NCBI GenBank assembly: GCA_028720145.1
Contig: JAQYLJ010000055.1
Coordinates: 1-47,268, forward strand
Direction of reading: 5' to 3'
Length of the DNA: 47,268 bases
Source: Clostridia bacterium
GTDB lineage: Bacteria > Bacillota > Clostridia > Oscillospirales > CAG-272
Shown here: positions 1-8,222 of the stretch, in pieces
Layout of the letters: each line of letters opens with the position of its first letter
Numbering within the stretch: the stretch's first letter is position 1
Notes under the pieces: generated by a model
Database searches by the model: none
Told to the model about the DNA's origin: nothing
What the model saw: the letters and a program-made list of their open reading frames with translations, nothing else
Position numbers and translations under genes: made by a program

Positions 1-60
1 AGTGTATCGGAAACGCTTTGTTGCGTCAAGGGGATTCCCCCAAAAAACGCTGAAAATATT

Positions 61-89
61 ACGCCTGTCGGTTTCGGCAGGCGTTTTTT
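61..89 (+). terminator. Intrinsic terminator of a gene left of the window
   Basis: A 10-bp stem (ACGCCTGTCG pairing with CGGCAGGCGT, one G-U pair) closes a GTTT loop and is followed directly by a run of T. It ends transcription entering from the left edge; the gene it serves is outside the window. Confidence 0.75.
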
Positions 90-505
90 GCTCCTTCCCC
101 TTGACGAACTGCGGCGTTTCCGATGGAAAAGTGGTGCCGAAAGAAAGGCAAAACCGAGCACGGCTCATGTGCGGGAATGAACTGCGTCCAGTGCTCGGGT
201 TTCATTAGATGTTCTTTGAAACCAGTGATTGCGGCACGGAATAAACCCATAGAGAAACGGGCGGCACAGAGCATGAACGCTTATCAAGATACGGTTGTCT
301 TGGCGTTCGGTTTAGAACGGTTATTCTTTGAGAATTGCCGTGCCGGTTCGGAAGAAGGTGGTGCCGTGCCACTACCATATTGGCTCCGCTTTTCTTATGC
401 TAGGTCTTGCGGACGGCGGGTCTCTCTCCTGCCCGGCGGGCGCGCATAAAAGATTCCGGCGAGGGAATAATCCACTCACTGGGACTTGGAAAGGCAGGTG
501 AACCT
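90..505. other. Stretch without a recognisable gene
   Basis: No open frame here has a convincing ribosome site or family resemblance. What can be seen is an inverted repeat: CCGAGCAC at 154-161 pairs with GTGCTCGG at 191-198, extended by AAAC on one side and GTTT on the other with one bulged base. A GC-rich palindrome lies near 431-441. This may be a remnant of the mobile DNA that carries the recombinase to the right, or a structured RNA. Neither is established. Confidence 0.3.
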
Positions 506-709
506 ATGGAAAAACCGATGACTCCGGCGGAAGAGCGGGAGATGGCGATCGGTATCTGGCTGAACTTCATCAACCGTACGCTTTGGGAAAGGAAGAAGAT
601 TTCCGACACGGAGTATCAAAGGATGTGTGAGAAGATCGCCACGAGGCGGCAAACCTCAGTGAGCGAATCGGATAAAAAAGGAAAGCGGGCTAAAAATGCC
701 CTGCGTTAG
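506..709 (+). CDS. Small SHOCT-like protein upstream of the recombinase
   Basis: A 67-residue protein starting at the ATG that follows AGGTG at 496-500. The core around residues 16-38 has the pattern of a helix, a basic turn and a second helix (LWERKKISDTEYQRM). This resembles the short SHOCT-type motif, in which a hydrophobic helix is followed by G/K-x-I-T/S-x-x-E-[FY]. The C-terminus is basic and rich in Lys, Arg and Ser. Similar small proteins often sit just before large serine recombinases in clostridial mobile elements, so a role in excision or recombinase control is possible, but that is inference from position only. The family assignment is weak because the motif is short. Confidence 0.55.
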   Translation: MEKPMTPAEEREMAIGIWLNFINRTLWERKKISDTEYQRMCEKIATRRQTSVSESDKKGKRAKNALR

Positions 710-737
710 GATTTTGCAAGCAATTCCGGGGCGGTCA

Positions 738-766
738 TTGCCGTTCCCCCCGGGATATGAGATAAT
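738..766 (+). promoter_or_regulatory. Possible SigA promoter of the recombinase gene
   Basis: TTGCCG (738-743), a 17-base spacer and GATAAT (761-766) lie just upstream of the recombinase ribosome site. A CCGGGG/CCCCGG dyad (726-731 and 748-753) overlaps the -35 region and spacer and could be an operator. The -10 would leave only a very short leader, so this is tentative. Confidence 0.35.
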
Positions 767-790
767 AAACTATCAGAAAGGAATATGGAA

Positions 791-2485
791 ATGAATATCA
801 CAGATGTACAAGACCAAATGCGATTCCGCTCCATTGACCGCATCCCCCTGCGCGTGACCTACTACGCACGCGTCTCCTCGGACAAGTCAGAGCAGCTCAA
901 CTCTCTCGAAAACCAAGTCAACTACTATGAGGATCTGATCCGGAAGAACAAAGCATGGACCTTCGTTCCCGGTTATGTGGACGAGGGGATCTCCGCGATC
1001 TCCGTCAAACACCGCAAGCGGTTTCTCGCGATGATCGAGGATGCGAAAACGGGGATGTTCGACCTCATCATCACCAAAGAGATTTCCCGTTTTGCCCGCA
1101 ACACGGTGGATTCCTTGCAATACACGCGGCTCCTGCTCCGATATGGTGTATGCGTATACTTTCAGAACGACAACATCAACACCGCCGACTTCGACAGCGA
1201 ACTGCGTCTGACCATCATGTCCTCCATCGCGCAGGACGAACTTCGAAAGCTCTCCTCTCGCGTCAAATTCGGGCATCAACAGGCAATCAAGTCGGGCGTC
1301 GTCCTTGGGAACAGCCGCATCTTCGGGTACCGCAAGAGCGATAAAAAACTGGTGCTGGACGAAGAACAGGCACCGATGGTGAAGAAACTGTTCGAAATGT
1401 ACGCGACCGACAAATACAGTCTCAAAGAACTCGAACAATACTTTTACGAGCAAGGTTATCGGAACAACCACGGCAACATGATCGCACACAACACCCTATC
1501 GAACATTCTCAGCAATCCGAAATACAAGGGATTCTATGTCGGCAACAAGTACCGTGTGGTCGATATGTTCACTAAGCAGCAGGAAGCCCTCTCCCCTGAC
1601 AAGTGGGTCATATACCGCGACGAAAGCGGAGAGATTGTCCCGGCGATTGTTGACGAGGAGACCTGGGAAAGAGCCAACGAAGTCCTGAGGCGGCGGTCGG
1701 ACGATGTGAAGGGACGGCAAGGCATCTGCAATCATCAGAATCTCCTGACCGGCAAAATGTACTGCCGCCATTGCGGGTCCCCGTATTACCGGCGGGACTC
1801 CAAAGACCGCAAGGGACATCTAAACTCGACTTGGGTCTGCTCCGGCAAAATCAAAAAGGGGGCGGATTCCTGTCCCGCGATCCCAATTTACGAGAGCGAA
1901 ATCAAACCCGTCCTTTTTGAAATCTTTTCGCAAATCGAAGTCAACCTTGACAGCATCAAACGGCTTTACAAGCAACTGTTCAGTTCCCTCTTTGAAGATA
2001 CCAAGCCGAACGCATCCACCGCGGCGCAAAAGAAAACCATCGAGATGGCGGAAAAGAAAAAAGAGAAGCTTCTGACACTTCTCACTTTGGATAAGATCAC
2101 CGCCGAGAATTTTGAGATGCTGACGGGCAAGTGCGATGAAGAAATCGCCGCAGCGAAAAAAGCCTTGGAAACCGAGAGCCAACGCACCGTCACGGAAGAA
2201 GAAATCGACCGGCGTTTGGACGAGTTAGAGGACTCGCTTAGGAAGATGCAGCGAAGTGCGATCAAGGCAGACGCAATAGACGCTTCTTTCGTCGAAAAAT
2301 ATATCGAGCGCATCGAAGTTGAAAAAAAGAGCGAAAACGAAATCCATTTAATGGTATACCTAAAAACGGGTAAATACCTAGAAAACTTGGTACTTTCGGC
2401 TCGTAAAACCCCAAATTTTCGCACGGGTCAAATGTCTAAGAAGATGATCGAGAAGTACGAAAACGAGGCTCAGGCTCGCGGCTAA
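791..2485 (+). CDS. Large serine recombinase (resolvase/integrase family)
   Basis: A 564-residue site-specific DNA recombinase of the large serine type, which integrates or excises mobile elements by staggered cuts with a Ser-DNA intermediate. The N-terminal resolvase domain covers about residues 18-165, with the catalytic Ser in YYARVSSD near residue 29 and the conserved arginine patch in EISRFARN. A 'recombinase' DNA-binding domain follows (about 170-310), then a zinc-ribbon (CRHCG near 325 and a paired Cys set ending GADSC) and a coiled-coil rich region at about 400-480 rich in Glu and Lys. The start at 791 is preferred over an in-frame ATG at 785 because AGAAAGG at 775-781 is then 9 bases away. 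It marks a mobile element whose other genes must lie to the left or have been lost. The attachment sites cannot be placed from one end. Confidence 0.93.
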   Translation: MNITDVQDQMRFRSIDRIPLRVTYYARVSSDKSEQLNSLENQVNYYEDLIRKNKAWTFVPGYVDEGISAISVKHRKRFLAMIEDAKTGMFDLIITKEISRFARNTVDSLQYTRLLLRYGVCVYFQNDNINTADFDSELRLTIMSSIAQDELRKLSSRVKFGHQQAIKSGVVLGNSRIFGYRKSDKKLVLDEEQAPMVKKLFEMYATDKYSLKELEQYFYEQGYRNNHGNMIAHNTLSNILSNPKYKGFYVGNKYRVVDMFTKQQEALSPDKWVIYRDESGEIVPAIVDEETWERANEVLRRRSDDVKGRQGICNHQNLLTGKMYCRHCGSPYYRRDSKDRKGHLNSTWVCSGKIKKGADSCPAIPIYESEIKPVLFEIFSQIEVNLDSIKRLYKQLFSSLFEDTKPNASTAAQKKTIEMAEKKKEKLLTLLTLDKITAENFEMLTGKCDEEIAAAKKALETESQRTVTEEEIDRRLDELEDSLRKMQRSAIKADAIDASFVEKYIERIEVEKKSENEIHLMVYLKTGKYLENLVLSARKTPNFRTGQMSKKMIEKYENEAQARG

Positions 2486-2507
2486 TTCCGACATCTTTCC
2501 CCGCTGT

Positions 2508-2545
2508 GCGGAGGTCCCCCGGGATTCCGGGGGATTTCCGCTTTT
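2508..2545 (+). terminator. Intrinsic terminator after the recombinase
   Basis: GCGGA and TCCCCC pair with GGGGGA and TCCGC around an 8-base loop, followed by TTTT. It lies 22 bases after the recombinase stop codon. Confidence 0.7.
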
Positions 2546-2625
2546 GTTGCTTGTATGAAAATAAAAAGCCGCGGCGTGGCGGCTGCAAAGCGGCAGTCAA
2601 ACGGTCGCGAGCGTTCTGAAAACAG

Positions 2626-2654
2626 AAAAAGGCGCGGGTTTTCCGCGCCTTTTT
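2626..2654. terminator. Bidirectional terminator between recombinase and spoVG
   Basis: AAAAAGGCGCGG pairs with CCGCGCCTTTTT around a short T-rich loop, so a T-run follows the stem on either strand. It sits between the convergent recombinase and spoVG genes and fits the end of spoVG on the minus strand. Confidence 0.75.
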
Positions 2655-2739
2655 CGACAAATGATGAGTGGGTCTCAACGAGAATACAGAACACGGGGGG
2701 GACGAGGGACGCAGAGGACATGCATCCCCTGCCCGGGCA

Positions 2740-3039
2740 TCACGCCTCTGCCGAATCGGTATTCGCCGCCTGTGCCTCCACCTCTGCCAAATGTCTCTGA
2801 TACGCGTCGATAATCGCGGTCTCGACTTCCTCACGGAATGCCGCGTTGATGGGATGTACCATATCGCGGAAAGTGCCGTCGGGATTCTTTCTCGAGGGCA
2901 TGACGACAAAATAGCGATCTCTCGCATAGATTACCTTTACATCGTGAACGGCGAGCTGATCGTCCAGTGTCATGGATACCACCGCACGGAGCGGTCCGTC
3001 GTCAAATGTCTTGCGGATTTTGATGTCAGTGATCTTCAT
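2740..3039 (-). CDS. spoVG: SpoVG, septation/RNA-binding regulator
   Basis: A 99-residue SpoVG family protein. The family pattern is clear: MKITDIKIRK at the N-terminus, then LDDQLAVHDVKVI, then VMPSRKNPDGTFRDMVHPIN near residues 48-68. SpoVG is a small nucleic-acid-binding regulator, first known for effects on septation and sporulation in Bacillus and also present in many non-sporing Firmicutes. The ATG at 3039 is chosen over an in-frame TTG at 3045 because GGGAGA lies about 8 bases before the ATG and the family normally starts MKITD or MEVTD. The short C-terminal tail is Ala- and Glu-rich. The gene is alone, divergent from murC, and ends at a bidirectional terminator. Its presence does not prove that the organism sporulates. 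Confidence 0.95.
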   Translation of the reverse strand: MKITDIKIRKTFDDGPLRAVVSMTLDDQLAVHDVKVIYARDRYFVVMPSRKNPDGTFRDMVHPINAAFREEVETAIIDAYQRHLAEVEAQAANTDSAEA

Positions 3040-3080
3040 CTTCAATTCTCCCGGTTGTTTTTATCGTTCGGATTGCATAT

Positions 3081-3111
3081 AGTATAGCGGAAACCTGTGG
3101 ATATTATTCAA
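3081..3111 (-). promoter_or_regulatory. Possible spoVG promoter
   Basis: On the minus strand TTGAAT (3111-3106) and TATACT (3086-3081) are separated by 19 bases. That spacing is longer than usual, so the site is only suggestive. No clear SigH-type promoter was recognised. Confidence 0.3.
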
Positions 3112-3166
3112 ATTATTTCCCAACAAGGTGTGTCCAATTTGAAAACGATTTGTGAAAGCGGTACCT

Positions 3167-4525
3167 ATGAACAACACCGAACGAGGCGGTAAAACGACGC
3201 GCGCACTTCTCGCGGGGATGAAATCCCTCTACTTTGTCGGCATCTGCGGAATCAGCATGAGCGGTCTTGCGCGTATGGCGCGCGAAGCGGGCCGGCGCGT
3301 GCGGGGGTGCGACCGCGCGAACGGGTCGCGCGAAGCGCATTTGCTCTTCCGCGAGGGGATCGCGGTGGAGCCGGAAAAATCGGCAACTCTCGGTGATGCA
3401 GAGGCGGTCATTTACACCGCTGCCGTCTCGGAGGACTCTCCCGCCGTCGCAGAAGCACGCGCGCGCGGAATCCCGCTCATCTCGCGCGCGGATTTTCTCG
3501 CCGCGCTGATGGAGCCGTATGAGAGCCGCATCGTGGTCGCGGGGATGCACGGGAAAAGCACCACCGTCGGGATGCTCGCGGCGATTCTCACGGAGGCAGG
3601 GCGAAACCCGACCGTCTCCTGCGGCGCGCCGCTCGCCCCGGGGGAACCCTCCTACCGTCTGGGCGGGAATCAAGTCTTCCTCGCGGAGGGATGCGAATAC
3701 CGCGACTCCTTTCTCTCCCTCTCCCCGACCCTCGCCGTGGTCACGAACATCGACCTCGACCATCCCGACTATTTCCCCGACCTCGGCGCGGTGAAGTCCT
3801 CCTTTCTGCATTTTCTCGCCGCGTCAGATGAACGCGTACTGGGCGGGGACTGTCGGGCGCTCCTCGATATCGCACCGCGCGGAGCCGTACTGTTCGGCTT
3901 CTCCCCGTATGCCGATATCCGCGGGCAAATGACAGAACGCGGGTTTGAGGTATGGGAAAAAGAGTTCTTTCTCGGTACCCTTTCCCTCTCGCTCCCCGGG
4001 GCATACAACCGTCAGAACGCGCTCGCCGCCGTAGCGGCAAGTCTCCGACTGGGCATCCCGTTCTCGGTCATACAAAAAGCGCTCCGCGATTTCCGCGGGG
4101 TGGGTCGCCGTATGGAATCCTGCGGCACTTATCTCGGGGCACGGGTCTACCTCGACTATGCCCATCACCCGACCGAAATGACCGCCGCGATTCGCGGCAT
4201 TCAAGAGGACGGCGGCCGCGTCCTATGCATTTTTCAGCCGCACACTTACACCCGCACGCGGGCACTCTGGAACGACTTTATCACCGCGCTGAAACTCCCC
4301 GAGCGCGCCTGCCTTTTGGATATTTACCCCGCGCGGGAACCTCCGCTCCCGGGTATCACCTCCCGCCGCCTGTCCGAAGAAGCGGGAATCTCCTACGCCC
4401 CCGACTTCTCTGCGGCGGTCGAATGGGTGAAAGAAAACGCCCGTCCGGGCGACACCCTCCTCCTCATGGGGGCGGGAGACATCGACGGGCTGGTACGGCT
4501 TTTGGACTGTTCCGAATCCGAATAG
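3167..4525 (+). CDS. murC: UDP-N-acetylmuramate--L-alanine ligase (MurC)
   Basis: Mur ligase of about 452 residues that adds L-Ala to UDP-MurNAc in the cytoplasm at the cost of ATP, the first peptide step of peptidoglycan precursor synthesis. The Rossmann-like N-terminal motif reads FVGICGISMSGLA, the ATP P-loop GMHGKSTT, followed by CEYRDSF and VVTNIDLDHPDYF (central domain) and YDYAHHPTE-like LDYAHHPTEM at the start of the C-terminal ligase domain. The P-loop with Ser and the CEYRDSF segment match a clostridial MurC subgroup rather than the E. coli form. The start is uncertain: GTG at 3152, ATG at 3167 and ATG at 3218 are all in frame and none has a strong ribosome site; family alignment would allow even the last. 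It stands alone rather than in a dcw cluster. Confidence 0.93.
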   Translation: MNNTERGGKTTRALLAGMKSLYFVGICGISMSGLARMAREAGRRVRGCDRANGSREAHLLFREGIAVEPEKSATLGDAEAVIYTAAVSEDSPAVAEARARGIPLISRADFLAALMEPYESRIVVAGMHGKSTTVGMLAAILTEAGRNPTVSCGAPLAPGEPSYRLGGNQVFLAEGCEYRDSFLSLSPTLAVVTNIDLDHPDYFPDLGAVKSSFLHFLAASDERVLGGDCRALLDIAPRGAVLFGFSPYADIRGQMTERGFEVWEKEFFLGTLSLSLPGAYNRQNALAAVAASLRLGIPFSVIQKALRDFRGVGRRMESCGTYLGARVYLDYAHHPTEMTAAIRGIQEDGGRVLCIFQPHTYTRTRALWNDFITALKLPERACLLDIYPAREPPLPGITSRRLSEEAGISYAPDFSAAVEWVKENARPGDTLLLMGAGDIDGLVRLLDCSESE

Positions 4526-4528
4526 AAT

Positions 4529-4562
4529 AGGGACTGTGCGCCTGCACAGTCCCTTTGTTTTT
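4529..4562 (+). terminator. Intrinsic terminator of murC
   Basis: A perfect 11-bp stem (AGGGACTGTGC with GCACAGTCCCT) around GCCT, followed by TTTGTTTTT. It begins three bases after the murC stop. Confidence 0.88.
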
Positions 4563-4579
4563 GTATGAGTAGTATTCTC

Positions 4580-5389
4580 TTAAATGTTTTTTAATGCGAG
4601 ATGCGGGTCGCGGAGCGGAATCTCGCGAAGCGGGGTAAGCCCAAGCGATGCGAGATGCGCCTCCATGTCCTCGATCTCGTCTTTCATCAAATAAGTCTCG
4701 GGGGTATGCGCATCCAAGCCGATGACGACCGTATTCCCGATCTCGCGCACCAACTGCCAAACCATAGGGTTCGGGTAATGCCTGTGTTCACGATACCCGA
4801 GGAAGTTAAACTCCACGGGAATGCCGAGGTCTTTCACGCCCGTAAGCAGGCGGGTCATCTCCCGACGGTAGAACGCCTCGTCCCCCGTAAAATGAATGAC
4901 ATCGGGGTGAGCGAAATAGGTGAACGCCCCCGTCGCGAGCCCCGCGAGCGACTGGTCAACATAGGTCGTAAGAAACGCGGGGTCGTCATTCTCTTTGCCG
5001 CAGTAATCCCGTTTCTCATAGTTATCCTGCTCGTTGTGGATATGGTGCTGTCCCATGATGGTATACTCGATGGGGTATTCGCAGAGAAATGCGAGCGTCT
5101 TCTCAAAACAGAGCGGATAGTATTCGAGTTCCACGCCGAGGTGAATCTCAATGTCGTCCCGATACTCTTTTTTGAGGTCGGTCACGCTCTTCACATATCC
5201 CTCATATTCCTCGGGCTGTATCCGGAATCCCGAGACAAAGCCCTCCTGCGAGAAAATCATGGGGGAATGGTCGGCAAAGCCGAGGGTTTTGATGCCCGCG
5301 CGAATCGCCGCCTCGACATAGTCGCGATCTTCTTTGGTCGCGTGACGGCAACGGAACGTATGGGTATGCAAATTGGTCGTCAGGTTCAT
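4580..5389 (-). CDS. PHP-domain phosphoesterase, histidinol-phosphatase (HisK) like
   Basis: A 269-residue PHP-fold metal-dependent phosphoesterase. Metal-binding signatures visible in order are HTHTFRCRHA near residue 8, FADHSP near 40, the ELEYY/QHHIHN region in the middle, FAHPD near 160 and GLDAHTP near 225. The family includes HisK-type histidinol-phosphate phosphatases, but also enzymes with other phosphate substrates. No other histidine gene is in the window, so the substrate is unproven. Its ATG overlaps the malic enzyme stop by four bases (ATGA), so the two genes are transcribed and probably translated together. Confidence 0.85.
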   Translation of the reverse strand: MNLTTNLHTHTFRCRHATKEDRDYVEAAIRAGIKTLGFADHSPMIFSQEGFVSGFRIQPEEYEGYVKSVTDLKKEYRDDIEIHLGVELEYYPLCFEKTLAFLCEYPIEYTIMGQHHIHNEQDNYEKRDYCGKENDDPAFLTTYVDQSLAGLATGAFTYFAHPDVIHFTGDEAFYRREMTRLLTGVKDLGIPVEFNFLGYREHRHYPNPMVWQLVREIGNTVVIGLDAHTPETYLMKDEIEDMEAHLASLGLTPLREIPLRDPHLALKNI

Positions 5390-6558
5390 TGTCTCGCCAC
5401 CTCCGTTTCTCTCGCGGCACGCATCACCGCTTCCGCCACGGCGGGCGCGACCCGCAAATCAAGGGCGGACGGAATGATATTATTCTCGGATAGTTCCTCG
5501 TCCGAAATCAGTGCGGCAATCGCGCGCGTAGCCGCCATCTTCATTTCTTCGTTCACGCACTTTGCGCGGCAATCGAGCGCCCCGCGGAAAATCCCCGGGA
5601 ATGCGAGCACATTGTTGATCTGATTGGGAAAATCGGATCGACCCGTCCCCACCACGCGGGCACCCGCCCGCAGGGCTTCGTCCGGCATGATCTCGGGCTT
5701 GGGATTCGCCATCGGGAACACGATGGCATCCCGCGCCATCGAGCGCACCATCTCGGGGGAAACCACCCCGGGAGCGCTGACCCCGACCATGACATCCGCA
5801 CCGCGCATGGCATCCGCGAGGGTACCGTGCAGGTGTCCGGGATTGGTGATCTCCGCCATCTCCGCCTGTGCCGCGTTGAGCCACGGCTCCCCTTTCGCGA
5901 CCACGCCGTTTTTATCCACCATGGTCAGGTCCTTGACCCCAAGGTTTATGAGGTGCTTCGCGATGGCAATTCCCGCGCTCCCCGCGCCGTTGATGACGCA
6001 CCGAATCTCCCCGATCTCTTTCTTCACCAATTTGAGCGCGTTGAGCAGGGCGGCGGCGACCACGACGGCGGTGCCGTGCTGATCGTCATGGAACACGGGG
6101 ATATCGCAGAGTTCCTGCAAGCGGCGCTCTACCTCAAAACAGCGGGGTGCGCTGATGTCCTCCAGATTGATGCCCCCGAACGAACCCGAGAGCAGATAGA
6201 TGGTTCTGACGAGTTCATCGGTATCCTGCGTCTTGATACAGAGGGGGAACGCGTCCACCCCCGCAAAGGTCTTGAACAGCACGCACTTCCCTTCCATGAC
6301 GGGCATCCCCGCCTCGGGTCCGATATTCCCGAGTCCGAGAATCGCCGAGCCGTCGGTCACCACCGCTACCAAATTGGAGCGGCGGGTCAGGCGGTACGAC
6401 TCCTCGGGCTCTGCCTGAATTTTGAGACACGGCTCCGCGACACCCGGGGTGTACGCGAGAGACAGGTCTCCTCTCGTCTCCACGGGGCACCGAGGCACCA
6501 CCTCGATCTTCCCCTGCCATTCATAATGCTTTTTGAGTGCGTCCTCGCCGATAGACAT
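5386..6558 (-). CDS. NAD(P)-dependent malic enzyme, short bacterial type
   Basis: A 390-residue malate dehydrogenase (oxaloacetate-decarboxylating) that converts malate to pyruvate and CO2. Hallmarks are the YTPGVAEPC segment with the catalytic Tyr, GKCVLFKTFAGVDAFPLCI with the catalytic Lys, EDISAPRCF for metal binding, FHDDQHGTA and the dinucleotide-binding GAGSAGIA. The length fits the small YtsJ-like form. Start at 6558 is supported by GGGAGG 8 bases upstream; longer in-frame extensions cross the promoter. Cofactor preference cannot be read with confidence. First gene of a two-gene operon with the PHP phosphoesterase. Confidence 0.93.
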   Translation of the reverse strand: MSIGEDALKKHYEWQGKIEVVPRCPVETRGDLSLAYTPGVAEPCLKIQAEPEESYRLTRRSNLVAVVTDGSAILGLGNIGPEAGMPVMEGKCVLFKTFAGVDAFPLCIKTQDTDELVRTIYLLSGSFGGINLEDISAPRCFEVERRLQELCDIPVFHDDQHGTAVVVAAALLNALKLVKKEIGEIRCVINGAGSAGIAIAKHLINLGVKDLTMVDKNGVVAKGEPWLNAAQAEMAEITNPGHLHGTLADAMRGADVMVGVSAPGVVSPEMVRSMARDAIVFPMANPKPEIMPDEALRAGARVVGTGRSDFPNQINNVLAFPGIFRGALDCRAKCVNEEMKMAATRAIAALISDEELSENNIIPSALDLRVAPAVAEAVMRAARETEVARQ

Positions 6559-6586
6559 GGTCTGTCCTCCCGTTTTTACTGCCCAT

Positions 6587-6615
6587 ATTCTAGCACGACC
6601 CAAAACGAGGTGCAA
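6587..6615 (-). promoter_or_regulatory. Promoter of the malic enzyme operon
   Basis: On the minus strand TTGCAC (6615-6610), a 17-base spacer and TAGAAT (6592-6587) lie 28 bases before the start codon. It is divergent from the cca promoter. Confidence 0.55.
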
Positions 6616-6642
6616 GAGGTTTCGGGAATTTCGGTCATTCCT

Positions 6643-6671
6643 TTGACTTTCCCGCGGGCGTGTTGTATAAT
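6643..6671 (+). promoter_or_regulatory. SigA promoter of cca
   Basis: TTGACT, 17 bases, TATAAT. This is close to consensus and lies 47 bases before the cca start. Confidence 0.78.
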
Positions 6672-6718
6672 CAATGGCGTATTGTATCCATATTGAGAAA
6701 TAAGAAAGGAGAAGTCCG

Positions 6719-8083
6719 ATGACACCCGCACCCATGGCACTCCCCCAAGCGGCGGAAACCATTCTCGCGCGCCTGCGCGATGCAGGCTACTCTGCCTATA
6801 TCGTGGGCGGCTCAGTCCGAGACTCTCTCCGCGGGGTCTTACCCCATGACTATGATATGACCACCGACGCGACGCCGGAAGAGATGCACGAGGTATTCAG
6901 AGACTATCGCCTCATTGACACGGGCATCCGACACGGTACGGTCGCCGTGATGATGAACCGAGAGCAGTACGAAATCACGACCTTTCGCGTCGACGGCGAT
7001 TACCTCGACTGCCGCCATCCCGACAGCGTCTCGTTCACCCGCAGTCTGCGCGAAGACCTCGCACGGCGGGACTTCACCATGAACGCCATCGCCTATTCGC
7101 CCGAGGACGGGTACCAAGACCCGTTCGGCGGCATCATGGACATTGAAAGGGGCATCATCCGCGCGGTGGGAGACCCCGAGACGCGGTTCCGTGAAGACGC
7201 ACTCCGCATCCTGCGAGCTCTGCGCTTTTCTGCGACCCTCGGATTCGAAATTGAGGAAGAGACCGCCCGCGCCGCCTCCCACACGCGGGAACTAATCAAA
7301 AATGTCTCGCGGGAGCGCATCCGCGATGAACTCATGAAACTGCTCGCGGGGGAGCACTGTATCGAGGTGCTGCGTCGGTTCCCCGACATTCTCGCGACCG
7401 TGATTCCCGCGCTCGCCCCCCTATACGACTGCCCGCAAAATTCGCTGTATCATCTCTATCCGGTCTGGGAGCACACTCTCCGCGTCGTCGAAGGTCTCGC
7501 GAACCAACCGCCGCTCCTCCGTCTCGTGGGGCTGCTCCACGATGTGGGGAAACCCGCCTGCCGCACGACCGACGCAAAGGGAAAAGACCACTTCAAGGGG
7601 CATCCCGAGGTCAGCGCGGAAATCGTCGAGGGCGTGATGCGCGACCTCAGATTCGATAACAAGAACCGCGAGACGGCAGTCCTCCTGACACGCATCCACG
7701 ATCTGCGGATCCCACCGCGTGAAGCCGATGTTTTACGGCTCCTCTCCGAGATCGGCTATGAGAATTTTCTTTTGTGGAACGACCTGCAACGCGCGGACAA
7801 CAACGCGCACGATCCGAGCAATCCCGTGATTATCCGCGGGAAACAGAACATCGCCGCCATTCGCCGTTTGGGAGAGGAACTCCAAAGTCGCGGCGCGTGC
7901 TACCGTCTCACCGACCTCGCACTCACGGGGAAAGACATTCTCGCGGAAACCTGTCTCACGGGCAAGGCGGTCGGAGAGGCGCTCGGTCTGCTCCTCGGCG
8001 CGGTCATGGACGGGCGCGTCACGAACACGCGCGAAGCACTTCTTCTCTATCTCCGCACCGAGATTCTCCCTACCCTATCGTAA
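6719..8083 (+). CDS. cca: CCA tRNA nucleotidyltransferase with HD domain
   Basis: A 454-residue class II nucleotidyltransferase that builds or repairs the 3' CCA of tRNAs. The catalytic head shows GGSVRDSLRG and the DYDMTTDA metal-binding carboxylates at about residues 25-50, RRDFTMNAIAY near 118, and the RALRFSATLGF neck motif near 163. A C-terminal HD domain (HDVGK near 270) suggests an added phosphohydrolase activity, as in many bacterial CCA/poly(A) polymerase family members. AAAGGAGA lies 7 bases before the ATG. Family knowledge alone does not fully separate a CCA enzyme from a poly(A) polymerase, but CCA addition is the default in Firmicutes. It is a single-gene unit with its own promoter and terminator. 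Confidence 0.93.
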   Translation: MTPAPMALPQAAETILARLRDAGYSAYIVGGSVRDSLRGVLPHDYDMTTDATPEEMHEVFRDYRLIDTGIRHGTVAVMMNREQYEITTFRVDGDYLDCRHPDSVSFTRSLREDLARRDFTMNAIAYSPEDGYQDPFGGIMDIERGIIRAVGDPETRFREDALRILRALRFSATLGFEIEEETARAASHTRELIKNVSRERIRDELMKLLAGEHCIEVLRRFPDILATVIPALAPLYDCPQNSLYHLYPVWEHTLRVVEGLANQPPLLRLVGLLHDVGKPACRTTDAKGKDHFKGHPEVSAEIVEGVMRDLRFDNKNRETAVLLTRIHDLRIPPREADVLRLLSEIGYENFLLWNDLQRADNNAHDPSNPVIIRGKQNIAAIRRLGEELQSRGACYRLTDLALTGKDILAETCLTGKAVGEALGLLLGAVMDGRVTNTREALLLYLRTEILPTLS

Positions 8084-8093
8084 TCTCCTAACC

Positions 8094-8124
8094 CCGCTGT
8101 CGGTCACCGCCGACAGCGGTTTTT
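8094..8124 (+). terminator. Intrinsic terminator of cca
   Basis: A 10-bp stem (CCGCTGTCGG with CCGACAGCGG) and a TTTTT run, ten bases after the cca stop. Confidence 0.87.
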
Positions 8125-8154
8125 CTCTTTTCTTCCCGGAAAACGCGTTTTTCT

Positions 8155-8183
8155 TTCTATGACAAGCCGCGCGCGTCATAGAA
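8155..8183 (+). other. Hairpin in front of the DapF-like gene
   Basis: TTCTATGAC (8155-8163) and GTCATAGAA (8175-8183) form a 9-bp stem with an 11-base GC-rich loop. It lies upstream of the DapF-like start and has no T-run, so it may be an operator or an mRNA leader structure. Its role is not known. Confidence 0.4.
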
Positions 8184-8222
8184 TGGTATCGAATGGTTCA
8201 GAACCTTATTTGCGAGGTACCT

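Noticed and set aside
123-449. A 108-codon plus-strand frame near the left edge
   Set aside because: No RBS, odd composition rich in Cys and Arg, and an overlapping open frame on the other strand is equally good.
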